DNA from: Alphaproteobacteria bacterium
Lineage (GTDB): Bacteria; Pseudomonadota; Alphaproteobacteria; Caulobacterales; Hyphomonadaceae
Reading direction: 5' to 3'
Length of the DNA stretch: 64,000 nt
Assembly (NCBI GenBank): GCA_016125405.1
Contig: WGLW01000005.1
Coordinates: 16,931-80,930 of the forward strand
Notes under the pieces: generated by a model
Databases searched by the model: none
The model's input: only the letters and a program-made list of their open reading frames with translations
What the model was told of the DNA's origin: nothing
Part shown: in pieces, positions 36,088 to 45,192 of the stretch
Position numbering within the stretch: the stretch's first letter is position 1
Layout: each line of letters starts with the position of its first letter
Made by a program: the position numbers and the translations under genes

Positions 36088-36210
36088 CGATCGCTCCTCC
36101 CCGAGCTTCCAAGGCCGCCCGTCTCATGTGCAGGTATGACCTTCGCCAGTGAGCCTAGCGCGAGCGGCAGGAGCGGGCCAGCCGCTTCCGCTTGCTTGAG
36201 CTGGACGATG

Positions 36211-37587
36211 TCAGGCCGGGAGACGCGGTATCTTCACGCGGACCTTGAGGCCGGGAGCGTTGTCTTCGAGCAGAAGCTCGCCGCCGTGCATCCGCGCAAG
36301 CGTTGCGGCGAGGCTGAGGCCGAGGCCGCTGCCGGACGTGGTGCGCGCCTCATCCAGCCGGCCGAAGCGCTTCAGCGCAAGCTCGCGCTGGTCGGCGGGA
36401 ATGCCCGGACCGTGGTCGGCGACCGACACCACGGCCATGTCGCCTTCAACATCGACGCGCATGTCGATTTCGGCGCCCGGCTGTCCACGCCGCGCGCCGT
36501 GCTTCAGCGCGTTGTCGACAAGGTTCGACACCAGCTGCGCGAGGAACTGTTCGTGCCCGCGTATCTTCGGCGTGGCTCCCGCCTCGAAGGTCAGCCCGAC
36601 GCCCATGTCGTCGGCCAGCGGCTGGTGAAGCTCCCACACGTCGCTGACCAGGGCGGCGAGATCGATGACCGTAAACTGTTCGCGCGGACCGCCCGCTTCG
36701 GCGCGCGCCATGTCGATCATGGCGGAGAACGAGGCCAGCAGGCGGTCGGCCTCGTCCGCCGCCGACCCCAGCGCATCCTTGCGGGCGCTGGCTGGTAGCT
36801 CGGCGTCGGCGCCCCGCTGGATCTGGGTCTTGAGGCGGGTGAGCGGCGTGCGGAGGTCGTGCGCAAGGCTGTCGGTCACCGTCCGCAGTTCGACCACCAG
36901 CATCTCGATCCGTTCGAGCATGCCGTTGAGCGTCGCAGCCAGCCGACCAAATTCATCGGACCCATCGCGCAGGGGGATGCGCCGCGTCAGGTCGCCCGCC
37001 ACGATGGCGCGGGCCGTTCCGTCGATGTCGCCGATGCGCCGCATGACGACGCGGTTGAGCAGGTATGCAGCGGCCGAAGCCAGCAGGATCGCCGCCAGCA
37101 TGGCCAGCGCGCCGGACTGCGCCAGCGCCGCGGAGAACCGCCGCTGCGCCCGCAGGTCGCGCCCGACCAGCAGGGCCAGACGGTTTTCGACCTTGAAGGC
37201 GCGGGCGCCGATATTCACCGACTGCCCGCCCCGCTCCACCCTCACACGCGTCCACCGGCCGGTGAGCGGGGCGCCGGACGGCCATTCGGACAGGTTGCCG
37301 GCGATGCGCTGCCCAGCGGGCGTGGCCAGGAGATAGACGGCTTCGGTTCCCTCGACCCCGGAGCGTTGTTCGACCGCCTGCACAAGTTCGAGGAGCCCAC
37401 CTTCGGCGAAACGCTCCTTCAGGCCCTGAAGCTCATCCTCGACGGCCGCGGCCGTCTCGTATTCGAAGATGCGCTGGGCCGACACGTAGGTGAGCGTAAA
37501 GGCGATGCCGATGATGCCCAGCGTCATCAGCGCCGACAGGGCGATCACCCGCGCGCTCAGTGTCACAAACCGGCGCCGCCGCTCCAT
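36211..37587 (-). CDS. Sensor histidine kinase
   Basis: A 458-residue inner-membrane kinase: helix 1 (about 12-34), periplasmic loop of about 115 residues, helix 2 (about 158-180), HAMP, dimerisation helix with phospho-acceptor His243 (SLAHDLRTPLTRL), then N box (SNLVDNALKHG), ADHGPGIP and GSGLGLSLA. It follows its response regulator by four bases, so the pair is one unit behind degP. The architecture is that of envelope or metal sensors; the signal is not identifiable. Confidence 0.9.
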   Translation of the reverse strand: MERRRRFVTLSARVIALSALMTLGIIGIAFTLTYVSAQRIFEYETAAAVEDELQGLKERFAEGGLLELVQAVEQRSGVEGTEAVYLLATPAGQRIAGNLSEWPSGAPLTGRWTRVRVERGGQSVNIGARAFKVENRLALLVGRDLRAQRRFSAALAQSGALAMLAAILLASAAAYLLNRVVMRRIGDIDGTARAIVAGDLTRRIPLRDGSDEFGRLAATLNGMLERIEMLVVELRTVTDSLAHDLRTPLTRLKTQIQRGADAELPASARKDALGSAADEADRLLASFSAMIDMARAEAGGPREQFTVIDLAALVSDVWELHQPLADDMGVGLTFEAGATPKIRGHEQFLAQLVSNLVDNALKHGARRGQPGAEIDMRVDVEGDMAVVSVADHGPGIPADQRELALKRFGRLDEARTTSGSGLGLSLAATLARMHGGELLLEDNAPGLKVRVKIPRLPA

Positions 37588-37591
37588 CCTG

Positions 37592-38272
37592 TCAGCTCGC
37601 GCCGGTGATGCGATAACCTTCGCCGCGCAACGTCTCGATCAACGGCCGTTCGCCCGGCCCGTCGATCTTCTTGCGCAGGCGCGAGATATGGACGTCGACA
37701 ACATTCGCCTGCGGCTCGAACTGGTAGTCCCAGACGTGGTTGAGCAGCATCGAGCGCGTAACCGGACGTCCGGCATTGCGCATCAGGTATTCAAGGATGG
37801 CGAATTCGCGGGGGTGGAGTTCGACCTCGCGCGCGCCCCGCATCGCCCGGCGCGCCACGAGATCCAGCCGGAGATTGTCCACCCTGAGTTCTGTCTGTTC
37901 GGCGGCGCGCGGATCGGCCCGGCGGACGATGGCCTCGATGCGCGCCAGCAGCTCGGAAAAGGCGAAGGGCTTCACCAGGTAATCGTCGCCGCCAGCCTTG
38001 AGGCCCTCGACCCGGTGATCGATCTGACCCAGCGCCGAAAGGATGATCGCGGGGGTATCGTGCTTTTCAGCCCGAAGGGCTTTCAGGACGCTGAGCCCGT
38101 CCATCTGGGGCAGCATCCGGTCCAGGATAATGGCGTCGTGATCGCCGTGAAGGGCGAAGGCAAGGCCATCCGGGCCGTTGGCGCAGACGTCGACCGCATG
38201 CCCTTTCTCCTTCAGCCCCTTCTCGATGAAGTCGGCCGTCTTCGCTTCATCCTCGATCACCAGAATCCGCAT
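37592..38272 (-). CDS. OmpR-family response regulator
   Basis: A 226-residue regulator with receiver domain (phospho-acceptor Asp51 in ILDRMLPQMDG, Lys in VKPF) and winged-helix domain ending in LRGEGYRITGAS. It is downstream of degP by 157 bases and four bases before its kinase gene. Co-location with a periplasmic protease suggests an envelope-stress circuit distinct from ChvGI. Confidence 0.9.
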   Translation of the reverse strand: MRILVIEDEAKTADFIEKGLKEKGHAVDVCANGPDGLAFALHGDHDAIILDRMLPQMDGLSVLKALRAEKHDTPAIILSALGQIDHRVEGLKAGGDDYLVKPFAFSELLARIEAIVRRADPRAAEQTELRVDNLRLDLVARRAMRGAREVELHPREFAILEYLMRNAGRPVTRSMLLNHVWDYQFEPQANVVDVHISRLRKKIDGPGERPLIETLRGEGYRITGAS

Positions 38273-38367
38273 GTGGCCTAGTCTAAAGCAAAAACCGGCA
38301 AAGGGTCATGGCCCTTCGCCGGTGAGGGGTCATTCTCGGGAAGGCGCTCACTTGCCGGAGAACGGGA

Positions 38368-38408
38368 GCGTGGTCGCCCATCTTGGGGGGACGGCCGGAC
38401 GACCACGC
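38368..38408 (-). other. Stem-loop between degP and the response regulator
   Basis: GCGTGGTCG (38368-38376) pairs perfectly with CGACCACGC (38400-38408) across a 23-base G-rich loop; a second imperfect hairpin (CCGGCAAAGGG / CCCTTCGCCGG) follows nearer the regulator at about 38296-38323. There is no U-run, so it may be an attenuating or mRNA-stabilising structure more than a full terminator. Confidence 0.45.
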
Positions 38409-38429
38409 CCGCTCTCCTCGAAGTCCTGT

Positions 38430-39956
38430 TCAGGACTGCGAGAAGGGCACTCCGACAAACAGTTTGGATCCGTTCCGTTCGAGCTGCAGCAGCACGGCGT
38501 CCCGGTTCCGTCTCTTGGCGTCCGCGACGGCTTTCTGGGCGTCGCTTGCGGATTTGACTTCGGTCTGGTTGACCATCAGCAACTTGTCGCCCGCCTGAAG
38601 GCCCGAATCGGCGGCGGACGAGTTCACCGTAACGTCGGCGATCACCGGACCGTCGTCGCTGTCGGCGAGCTTCAGCCCGAGACCGTCCAGCGCGACATGG
38701 TCGTCGCTATTCGAGGACCGATCGGAGAGGCTGACCTTCTCGGCCTTGGGGGTGTCCTTGAGGGCGGCGATCTTGACCGCCACCGTCTGTTGCTTGCCGT
38801 TGCGCAGGATCTTGAGGTCCTTGGTCGCGCCGGCCTTGGTGTCGGCCACGGCCCGGGTCAGATCGTGCATGTTGGTGATGGCGTGGCCGTCATAGGACAG
38901 GATGACGTCCTGCGTCTTGAGACCGGCTTTCGACGCCGGGCTGTCCGCCGTCACTTCACCCACGAGGGCGCCCTTGGCGTCCTTCATGCCGAGGCTCTGG
39001 GCGATCTCCGGCGTCACGTTCTGGATGCCGACGCCGAGCCAGCCGCGCGAGACGGAGCCATGGTCGATGATCTGCTCGACAACCGACTTGGCCATATCGG
39101 ACGGGATCGAGAAGCCGATGCCCACGTTGCCGCCGCTGGGCGAATAGATCGCCGAGTTGACGCCAATCACCTGGCCGTTGGCGTCGAGCAGCGGACCGCC
39201 CGAGTTGCCCATGTTGATGGGCGCGTCGACCTGGAAGTAGTCGTCATAAGGACCGGAGTGGATGTCGCGGCTGCGGGCCGAGATGATGCCGGCGGTCACC
39301 GTATTGCCGAGGCCGAAGGGCGAGCCCACCGCAAAGACACTGTCGCCGACGCGGGACTTGTCGCTGTCGCCCCATTTGAGAGAGATCGGCGCAACCTTCG
39401 GATCAACCTTGATCACGGCAAGGTCCGTCTTGGGATCGACGCCGACAACCGTCGCATCAACCTCCTTGCCGTTGTCCATGCGGACGGTGACCTTCTTGGC
39501 CTTGTCCACCACGTGGTTGTTGGTGACGATGTAGCCGCCTTCGATGAAGAAGCCGGAGCCTGACGCCATCTGGTCCGGCGCCTGTTGTTGCTGGCCGTTG
39601 CCGTCGCCATCGCCGAAGCCAAAGCCGCGGCCGAAGAACTGGCGGAACTCAGGCGGAAGATTTTCCAGACCGGGCCCGGACGTGGTGCGGATCGAGCCGG
39701 GCTCGCGCACGATGATCTGAACAACGGACGGAGACACATGGTCCACAAGGTCCGCGAGATTGGGCAGCGTGCCCCAGCGGTTCAGCTGGCCGACGGCGGA
39801 CGCCGTCACGTTTCCGGAGACAGGGGCGGTTACGGCGGACGGGGAGGTCGCGCCATCAGTCTTGAATGCGTAGGAGGGCGCAGCCAGGACCAGCGTCGCG
39901 AGCGATGCGCCCGCCAGAAGTCCTGCCGCCCCACCCACCATCATGCTACGTTTCAT
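38430..39956 (-). CDS. degP: Periplasmic serine protease DegP/HtrA
   Basis: A 508-residue protease-chaperone of the envelope. It has a signal peptide, a trypsin-like domain with His148 (NNHVVD), Asp178 (DLAVIK) and Ser252 (GNSGGPL), and two PDZ domains (about 300-390 and 410-500). A Gly/Gln-rich LA-type loop (DGDGNGQQQQ) precedes the protease core. The strong site AAAGGAG precedes the ATG. Followed by a two-component pair on the same strand. Confidence 0.95.
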   Translation of the reverse strand: MKRSMMVGGAAGLLAGASLATLVLAAPSYAFKTDGATSPSAVTAPVSGNVTASAVGQLNRWGTLPNLADLVDHVSPSVVQIIVREPGSIRTTSGPGLENLPPEFRQFFGRGFGFGDGDGNGQQQQAPDQMASGSGFFIEGGYIVTNNHVVDKAKKVTVRMDNGKEVDATVVGVDPKTDLAVIKVDPKVAPISLKWGDSDKSRVGDSVFAVGSPFGLGNTVTAGIISARSRDIHSGPYDDYFQVDAPINMGNSGGPLLDANGQVIGVNSAIYSPSGGNVGIGFSIPSDMAKSVVEQIIDHGSVSRGWLGVGIQNVTPEIAQSLGMKDAKGALVGEVTADSPASKAGLKTQDVILSYDGHAITNMHDLTRAVADTKAGATKDLKILRNGKQQTVAVKIAALKDTPKAEKVSLSDRSSNSDDHVALDGLGLKLADSDDGPVIADVTVNSSAADSGLQAGDKLLMVNQTEVKSASDAQKAVADAKRRNRDAVLLQLERNGSKLFVGVPFSQS

Positions 39957-40166
39957 TCCGACAACTCCTTTGGGAAGAACTGGTTGTCATGTGGGTCTAA
40001 AAACGCGACCCGCATGACCCTCGCCTGACGCGAACATTAACTTGGTGACATAAAGCAAATGACCAAGGATTTTGGGCATTTTTTGGCGCCGAATAAGGCT
40101 CGGCGCCTGCCAGAATGACGCAGACAGCGCCGCCCCGTTCCCGGATTTCCGGTCACGGCCGCGCGA

Positions 40167-42155
40167 TCAGCTCCGGAATCCGGCCTTTACGTGGCTGCCA
40201 TCGCAGAACGGCTTGGTCTGCGAATGCCCGCAGCGGCAAAGCATGGCTGACCGGACGCGCGCGACCACCCTGCCCGTGCCCGCCGTGATTTCGAGATTTC
40301 CGCGCACGCGAAGCGGACCGTCGGTCTGGGGATCGATGGCGAGCGGGCCGTCGCGCACCTCCAGCATGTCGGCCTTTCCGGTCGGCGGTTCGCCGGTGGC
40401 CGAAAAACCGATCTCGTGATGCGAGCCGTCGCAGAACGGCTTGTTCTTCGACGCGCCGCACCGGCACAGCGTCATGCGGTAGCCTGCCGGCTTGCCATCG
40501 AGCACGATATCGCCATGCACGGCGTAGGGTCCGCTTTCGCGGATGGTCGCGAGGTTGACCGGCGGCGGCGCCTCGGCGGGACGTCCGTCGCTGCGGCGGT
40601 ACTGGATGGCGCCGGATGGACAGACTTCAGCGATGGCGATCAGCTTTTCCGCGTCCATCGCGTTTGGGTGGATCCACGGACCCTCGACATTGGCGAGAAA
40701 CACTTTCGGCGCGCCGGTGACGCAGAAGCGCGCATGGATGCAGCGTTTGGCCTCAAAAGCGATTGTAACCGCATCGCCCACGACGGTTTCAATGCCGCCT
40801 TCGACCGAAGTCGCCTCGGTTCCGGCCGAGGCGTTAGATTGGCGGCTGGGACTGTTCGCGGCGCCCTGGGGCGTCGTCGCCATCTCTGCGCGCGCAGCAT
40901 CGGCGAACTTGCGCCGCGCCTCCGCGGAAAGATCGGCGAGCCGTTTCGCGGCGCGCTCAGCGCGGTCATCCCCGCCCGCCGCCAGCGCAGCCGCCGCATC
41001 CGCCAGCTGGTCAAACCGTTCGACGAAGAATTCCCGCGCGGCCGCGCCTTGCGCGAACGGCGCGGAATCCCGCAGCGCCGTGAACGACATGCCGGCATGA
41101 CAGCCCGGATTGGACGGTCCCGCCGGAAGCCGCGCCGCGCGTTCGCCCAGAAGCGCCATCGCCTGCATCAATCCGATGCCGAGATCGATCGACAACACCT
41201 TTTCCGGATGTGGTCGCCGGACGTTGTAGCTGTAGGCGAGCAGCCGGATCATCAGCTGATAGCTGGCGTTGGCGAGGTCGACGGCCGCAATTGCCTCCGG
41301 CGTCTCGATCCACACCCGGCCCTCGGGCCGCGGCGGGCGACGCAGGACCGGGTTCACGGCTGCAGGAAAGGCGGGCTGGAAGTCGGGGTTCTTCGCCAGC
41401 AGGGCGTCGTATTCGTCGCGCATGTTGCGGAAGGTGCAGAAGTGCGAGGTTTCGTTGGCCTCGGAGGCGCCCTCGCCCTGCGTGACGATGGCGTCGAACG
41501 CCTGCAGCGCCGTCTTGAGGCAGATGACGGGTTTGGCCCCGCCGAGGTCGACCTCCTCGGGTCCGAGTTGCAGCTCCGCCTCGCCACAGAAAGCAGTGCT
41601 CTCCCCGACGCGTCCTGCGAAACCGCGCAGCGAGTCGCCAAGATGGTGGTAAAAGTCGCCAACGGTTTCGTAGTCGAACCCCATCGGCGTCAGGCGCGGC
41701 ACATCGCTGCCGCGCGTGAAGGGACGCTCGACGCTGAAGCCTTCGCCATCAGGCTCATCCGACGCGGAGGGACGTTCGAGATGGATGAAGTGCTGCAGCA
41801 CGGCCTGGTTGAACGGCGCCAGCTTCACCACGATGCCGGCCGGCAGGTAGCCCGGATCCAGGGGAAAATTGCCCCGGCCAAAGCGCGGCTGGCCGCCCAG
41901 GGCCGCCGTGATGTTCCAGACCGCCGCCAGATGCCCCATCTCGTCGATGGCGACATCGATGATCGCCTTGCGCCAGCGCGCCGTCGCCTCGGCTTCTTCC
42001 GGGGAGAGCCCCTCGTCCGTTCCGGATTTCAGGCTGAACGCGGCGTAGAGGTAGGTGCACATCAGGTTGTGCTCGATTTCCGCCGCCTCGTAGAGGGCGT
42101 GGATCAGATGCTCCCGGCCAATCTCGCCGATGCCCGCCGTCGCCGTATCCGCCAT
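40167..42155 (-). CDS. Ferritin-like / 4Fe-4S ferredoxin-like / double CDGSH fusion protein
   Basis: A 662-residue multidomain protein, probably cytoplasmic. Residues about 1-230 resemble the ferritin-like fold (EHNLMCTYLYAAF, helix with DEMGHLAAVWN: ExxH-type di-iron ligands). About 430-510 hold a single-cluster domain with cysteines in EAKRCIHARFCVTGAP and AEVCPSGAIQ. Two CDGSH iron-sulfur domains close the protein, each complete: CRCGASKNKPFCDGSH and CRCGHSQTKPFCDGSH. The combination suggests iron or redox sensing and electron transfer. No partner is evident; degP follows 210 bases downstream. The ATG at 42155 is chosen since an earlier in-frame ATG adds a basic non-family segment. Confidence 0.85.
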   Translation of the reverse strand: MADTATAGIGEIGREHLIHALYEAAEIEHNLMCTYLYAAFSLKSGTDEGLSPEEAEATARWRKAIIDVAIDEMGHLAAVWNITAALGGQPRFGRGNFPLDPGYLPAGIVVKLAPFNQAVLQHFIHLERPSASDEPDGEGFSVERPFTRGSDVPRLTPMGFDYETVGDFYHHLGDSLRGFAGRVGESTAFCGEAELQLGPEEVDLGGAKPVICLKTALQAFDAIVTQGEGASEANETSHFCTFRNMRDEYDALLAKNPDFQPAFPAAVNPVLRRPPRPEGRVWIETPEAIAAVDLANASYQLMIRLLAYSYNVRRPHPEKVLSIDLGIGLMQAMALLGERAARLPAGPSNPGCHAGMSFTALRDSAPFAQGAAAREFFVERFDQLADAAAALAAGGDDRAERAAKRLADLSAEARRKFADAARAEMATTPQGAANSPSRQSNASAGTEATSVEGGIETVVGDAVTIAFEAKRCIHARFCVTGAPKVFLANVEGPWIHPNAMDAEKLIAIAEVCPSGAIQYRRSDGRPAEAPPPVNLATIRESGPYAVHGDIVLDGKPAGYRMTLCRCGASKNKPFCDGSHHEIGFSATGEPPTGKADMLEVRDGPLAIDPQTDGPLRVRGNLEITAGTGRVVARVRSAMLCRCGHSQTKPFCDGSHVKAGFRS

Positions 42156-42257
42156 GATCGCCGCCTGCGCTGACCGCTTCCGCCGCTCGTGCAGGCAGAG
42201 CTTAGGCCGACGCCGCGGCGCCGTCATCCGGGGAGCGATCGAAAGGGGGCTTGTTCG

Positions 42258-43268
42258 TCAGCCGCTGGCGGCTTTGTCATCCGGCCAGCCGCCCGGCGGC
42301 GGATGGTCAAACATGCCCGGCGGAATGAACTCCTCGCGGAACCAGGGCTGCTTCCGGCGGTCGAACACGTCGCGCATCCATTCCACGACCGAGCGGACGC
42401 GCGGCACACGACGTGCATTCTCGTTGTAGCTGAGCCAGAGGCGCACCGAAGCGAGCGGCGGGATCGGAAGAGAGACCAGCCGGGCGTCGAAATTCGCGAC
42501 CCAGCTCGGCATAACAGCTATTCCGGCGCCGGCCGCCGTGGCCTGCATCATCGCAGGCGAACAATCGGTGGTGATGGCCGGCTCGACGAGGGCGGTGATC
42601 TGGGCCGTCTTGTCTCTCCAGCCAGGCTTCTCCGAGTAAAGCGCATGGTTCAGCAAGCGGTGTCCGCCGACATCCAAAGGACCACTGGGCGCTCCGTAAG
42701 TGTCGATGTAGTCGCGCGAGGTGAAAGCACAGTAGTGGACGGTCGCCAGGGGGAACGAAACCAACTCGGTGGACTTCGGCTGGTCGAATGAGACAACGAC
42801 GTCTGCGTAGCCGGGCCCAGACTTTGGAAGATAGCGGTCTGTATAAAGAGAAAGCCGCAATTGCGGGTGTTCGGCGAGGAAGGCGGGAATGCCGGGTGCA
42901 ATCCAGTAGGTAAGTACGCCGTCGTTCGACCAGACTTTGACTTCACCTTCGGCGCGCGTCTCAAGTCCTCGCAGAGTATTCTCCAGAGACTGACTTGCGC
43001 GCATCATGGTCGAGACGTGGTCGAGCGCCTCGATGCCGGCTTCGGTGAGCTGGATGCCCGAGGGCGAGCGATCGAGTAGGCGCGCGCCAAGTCTTAACTC
43101 AAGCTGGCTGAGGCGTTTGGAAATCGCGGACTGCGTGACGCCCAGCGCTTCAGCCGCCGCGTTCATCGATCCAGCCGACGCCACCGCGTAAAACGTACGC
43201 AAATCAGACCAGTCGACGAGTTCGCGGCCGAGACGGTCGTTGCGATCTCCCCCATCGCTCTTCGTCAT
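42258..43268 (-). CDS. LysR-family transcriptional regulator
   Basis: A 336-residue regulator: N-terminal helix-turn-helix (GSMNAAAEALGVTQSAISKRLSQLE, about residues 33-57) and a periplasmic-binding-like effector domain to the C-terminus. It is 83 AT-rich bases from the divergent gene at 43352, and may regulate that acetyltransferase-like pair. The effector is unknown. Confidence 0.88.
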   Translation of the reverse strand: MTKSDGGDRNDRLGRELVDWSDLRTFYAVASAGSMNAAAEALGVTQSAISKRLSQLELRLGARLLDRSPSGIQLTEAGIEALDHVSTMMRASQSLENTLRGLETRAEGEVKVWSNDGVLTYWIAPGIPAFLAEHPQLRLSLYTDRYLPKSGPGYADVVVSFDQPKSTELVSFPLATVHYCAFTSRDYIDTYGAPSGPLDVGGHRLLNHALYSEKPGWRDKTAQITALVEPAITTDCSPAMMQATAAGAGIAVMPSWVANFDARLVSLPIPPLASVRLWLSYNENARRVPRVRSVVEWMRDVFDRRKQPWFREEFIPPGMFDHPPPGGWPDDKAASG

Positions 43269-43351
43269 ACCGGTTCCGCCTAAATCGCCGAAGCGCACCG
43301 CCCCACTTATGTGCTTAATCATCTTGGCTAATAATTTGTTAAAAGTCCCCG

Positions 43352-43975
43352 ATGATCGCCCAAGAGGTTAAATTTGACGCACGCCGTGCGCTCGCCGACC
43401 TCGGCGGCGAGCGCCTGCATCCGCGTTATGCGCGCGGGCCGTCCGAGGAGATGATGGCCTCGCTGCGTCTTGAGCGGCCAACGCCGGACGAAGTGGTCGA
43501 CATTCACCGCGTCGCCAGCGAACAGATCGGCGGGTCGCTTGCGACGCTGGACGAGATCCGCCGGGTCGACGCACTGACCGACGCTGCTCTCTGGGCGCTG
43601 CGCCGGAGGGGTGAGGTGACGGGCTTTCTGGCGCCGCTCGCCCTGACGCTGGCGGGCCGCGATGCGCTGGTCGACGGAACCTTCAACGCCGGCGCCGTCG
43701 AGGCGCGCTGGGTCGCCCGCATCGGCGAGCCGCTGGCCGGTTTCTACTGCTGGTCCTACGCCGGGCGCGATCAGGTGACACGCGGCGCGCTGGTGCTGGC
43801 GCTGCGCACGCTGATCGACCGGCATTTCCCGGATCTGCCCTTTTTCGGGCGCGACACCACGGCGGCGGGCGCCAGGATCATGTCGCATCTGGGTTTTGAA
43901 GCGTTCAACGACACGCCGCATCTTTACTGGAGATGCCAGTCTGTCATGACTTTGGTTGGGGAAAAGATGCAATGA
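43352..43975 (+). CDS. Uncharacterised protein, GNAT-acetyltransferase-like C-terminus
   Basis: A 207-residue protein. The C-terminal half has the layout of a GNAT fold (FFGRDTTAAGARIMSHLGFEAFN, similar to the last helix and strand of acetyltransferases), while the acetyl-CoA pyrophosphate loop is not convincing. It is coupled to a second GNAT-like gene by a four-base overlap. The ribosome binding site is poor. Function unknown. Confidence 0.65.
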   Translation: MIAQEVKFDARRALADLGGERLHPRYARGPSEEMMASLRLERPTPDEVVDIHRVASEQIGGSLATLDEIRRVDALTDAALWALRRRGEVTGFLAPLALTLAGRDALVDGTFNAGAVEARWVARIGEPLAGFYCWSYAGRDQVTRGALVLALRTLIDRHFPDLPFFGRDTTAAGARIMSHLGFEAFNDTPHLYWRCQSVMTLVGEKMQ

Positions 43976-44553
43976 TGGCGATCGATAACAATCACAGGCC
44001 AAATGACATGCATGTTGAGGTCGTTCGCGATCTCAACGAGTTCATGAAGATCGTGGCCATACGCGCGTCGGTTTTTCTCGCTGAGCAGGACTGCCCCTAT
44101 GATGAGGAGTTCGACCAGAACGACCTGCAGGCCTGCCACCTGATCGCCTATCTGCGCGGCGAACCCGTGGGCACGCTTCGCATTCGCTGGTTCGCGAACT
44201 TCGCCAAGATCGAGCGCGTGTGCATCATGAAGCATGTGCGCGGCGGAGCGCTGGTGAAGCTCCTGATCGAAACCGCGATCGACCTGATCAGCCGCAAGGG
44301 CTATCCGATGGCGATCGGCTACATCCAGAAGCGCCTCGTTCCCTTCTGGCGCCAGCTTGGCTTCACCGCGCGCGAGGGCCGGGACGGCTTCCGCTTTTCC
44401 GACTACGACTATGTCGAATGTTCGCGCCAGCTGCCGGCGCGCGCCGATGCGCTCACGGTCGACAGCGACCCTTATGTGCTCATGCGCCCCGAAGGCGACT
44501 GGGACCACGAGAATGTGCTCGACAGGTCAGCCCTCCGGCCCGCGGTTGCGTAG
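43972..44553 (+). CDS. GNAT-family N-acetyltransferase
   Basis: A 193-residue acetyltransferase-like protein. RASVFLAEQDCPYDEEFDQND and LRGEPVGTLRIRWF are typical of GNAT proteins related to autoinducer-type and ElaA-type folds; KRLVPFWRQLGFTAREGRDGFRFSDYDY is the C-terminal motif region. The start overlaps the previous stop (ATGA). It is followed after five bases by a degenerate cysteine-hydrolase gene, so the three likely form an operon under the LysR gene or a shared promoter. Confidence 0.75.
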   Translation: MMAIDNNHRPNDMHVEVVRDLNEFMKIVAIRASVFLAEQDCPYDEEFDQNDLQACHLIAYLRGEPVGTLRIRWFANFAKIERVCIMKHVRGGALVKLLIETAIDLISRKGYPMAIGYIQKRLVPFWRQLGFTAREGRDGFRFSDYDYVECSRQLPARADALTVDSDPYVLMRPEGDWDHENVLDRSALRPAVA

Positions 44554-44558
44554 TCCCC

Positions 44559-45101
44559 ATGTCCGCCGCCGACCGCCTTCTCTGCATCGATCTTCAGGTC
44601 GATCCCCAGCGCGGCCTGCAGCCTGACGCAAACGCCATCTTCGGCGCGCGTGCGCTGCTGTCGGTGGCCCGCCGCTCCGGCTGGACGATCGCCCACACGC
44701 GCATGCGCAGCCATCCGGGCGGCCCGACGGGGTTTGGCGAAACCCGCATCAGCGGCATGCGGCCCTTGATGTCGGAAAAGGTTTTCCTGCGGTCCGGGCG
44801 GTCGATCGCGGACTCCCCCGGCCTGCTCGCCCTGCTGGACGAGTGGAGGCACGAAACCGTCTATGTCGCCGCCTTCGATCACGTAACGCTGCTGTCCTGC
44901 CTGCTGCTGCGCTATGAGAGCGGCCCGCGCATGGTGCTGGTTGAGAACGCCCTCTCCGCCGGAACCTCGGTGGCCACCCGCGCGGCCCTGGACGCCTTCC
45001 GCAGCGCCGCCAGCCATCTCGCCGCCGGCTCGACGACCATCCACAAGATCCTGTCGCGCAGCGAAAACCGGATCGCCCCGCTGCACCAGCAATCGGCCTG
45101 A
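44559..45101 (+). CDS. Isochorismatase-like cysteine hydrolase homologue, catalytic Cys displaced
   Basis: A 180-residue protein with the isochorismatase-fold outline: Asp11 in CIDLQVDPQRG and Lys74 in SEKVFLRSG match two of the three catalytic residues. The third, normally Cys in a VxVxGxxTxxCV segment, is missing: the region reads VYVAAFDHVTLLSC, with the only Cys (114) three or four residues late. It may be a non-catalytic binding protein or a divergent enzyme. Third gene of the unit with the acetyltransferase pair. Confidence 0.65.
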   Translation: MSAADRLLCIDLQVDPQRGLQPDANAIFGARALLSVARRSGWTIAHTRMRSHPGGPTGFGETRISGMRPLMSEKVFLRSGRSIADSPGLLALLDEWRHETVYVAAFDHVTLLSCLLLRYESGPRMVLVENALSAGTSVATRAALDAFRSAASHLAAGSTTIHKILSRSENRIAPLHQQSA

Positions 45102-45192
45102 AACGCCTGAAGGCCGTCGAATCTGGGGATTGCCCGGCCGGGGGCCGCCCGCGGACCTAGCCCAACCGGCCGGCGTCCGGCACAGTTCGGCC

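Noticed and set aside
40085..40107. Rho-independent terminator after the CDGSH fusion gene
   Set aside because: GGCGCCGA/TCGGCGCC forms a good stem, but on the coding strand it is followed by A, not U; it is at most a processing or pausing hairpin.
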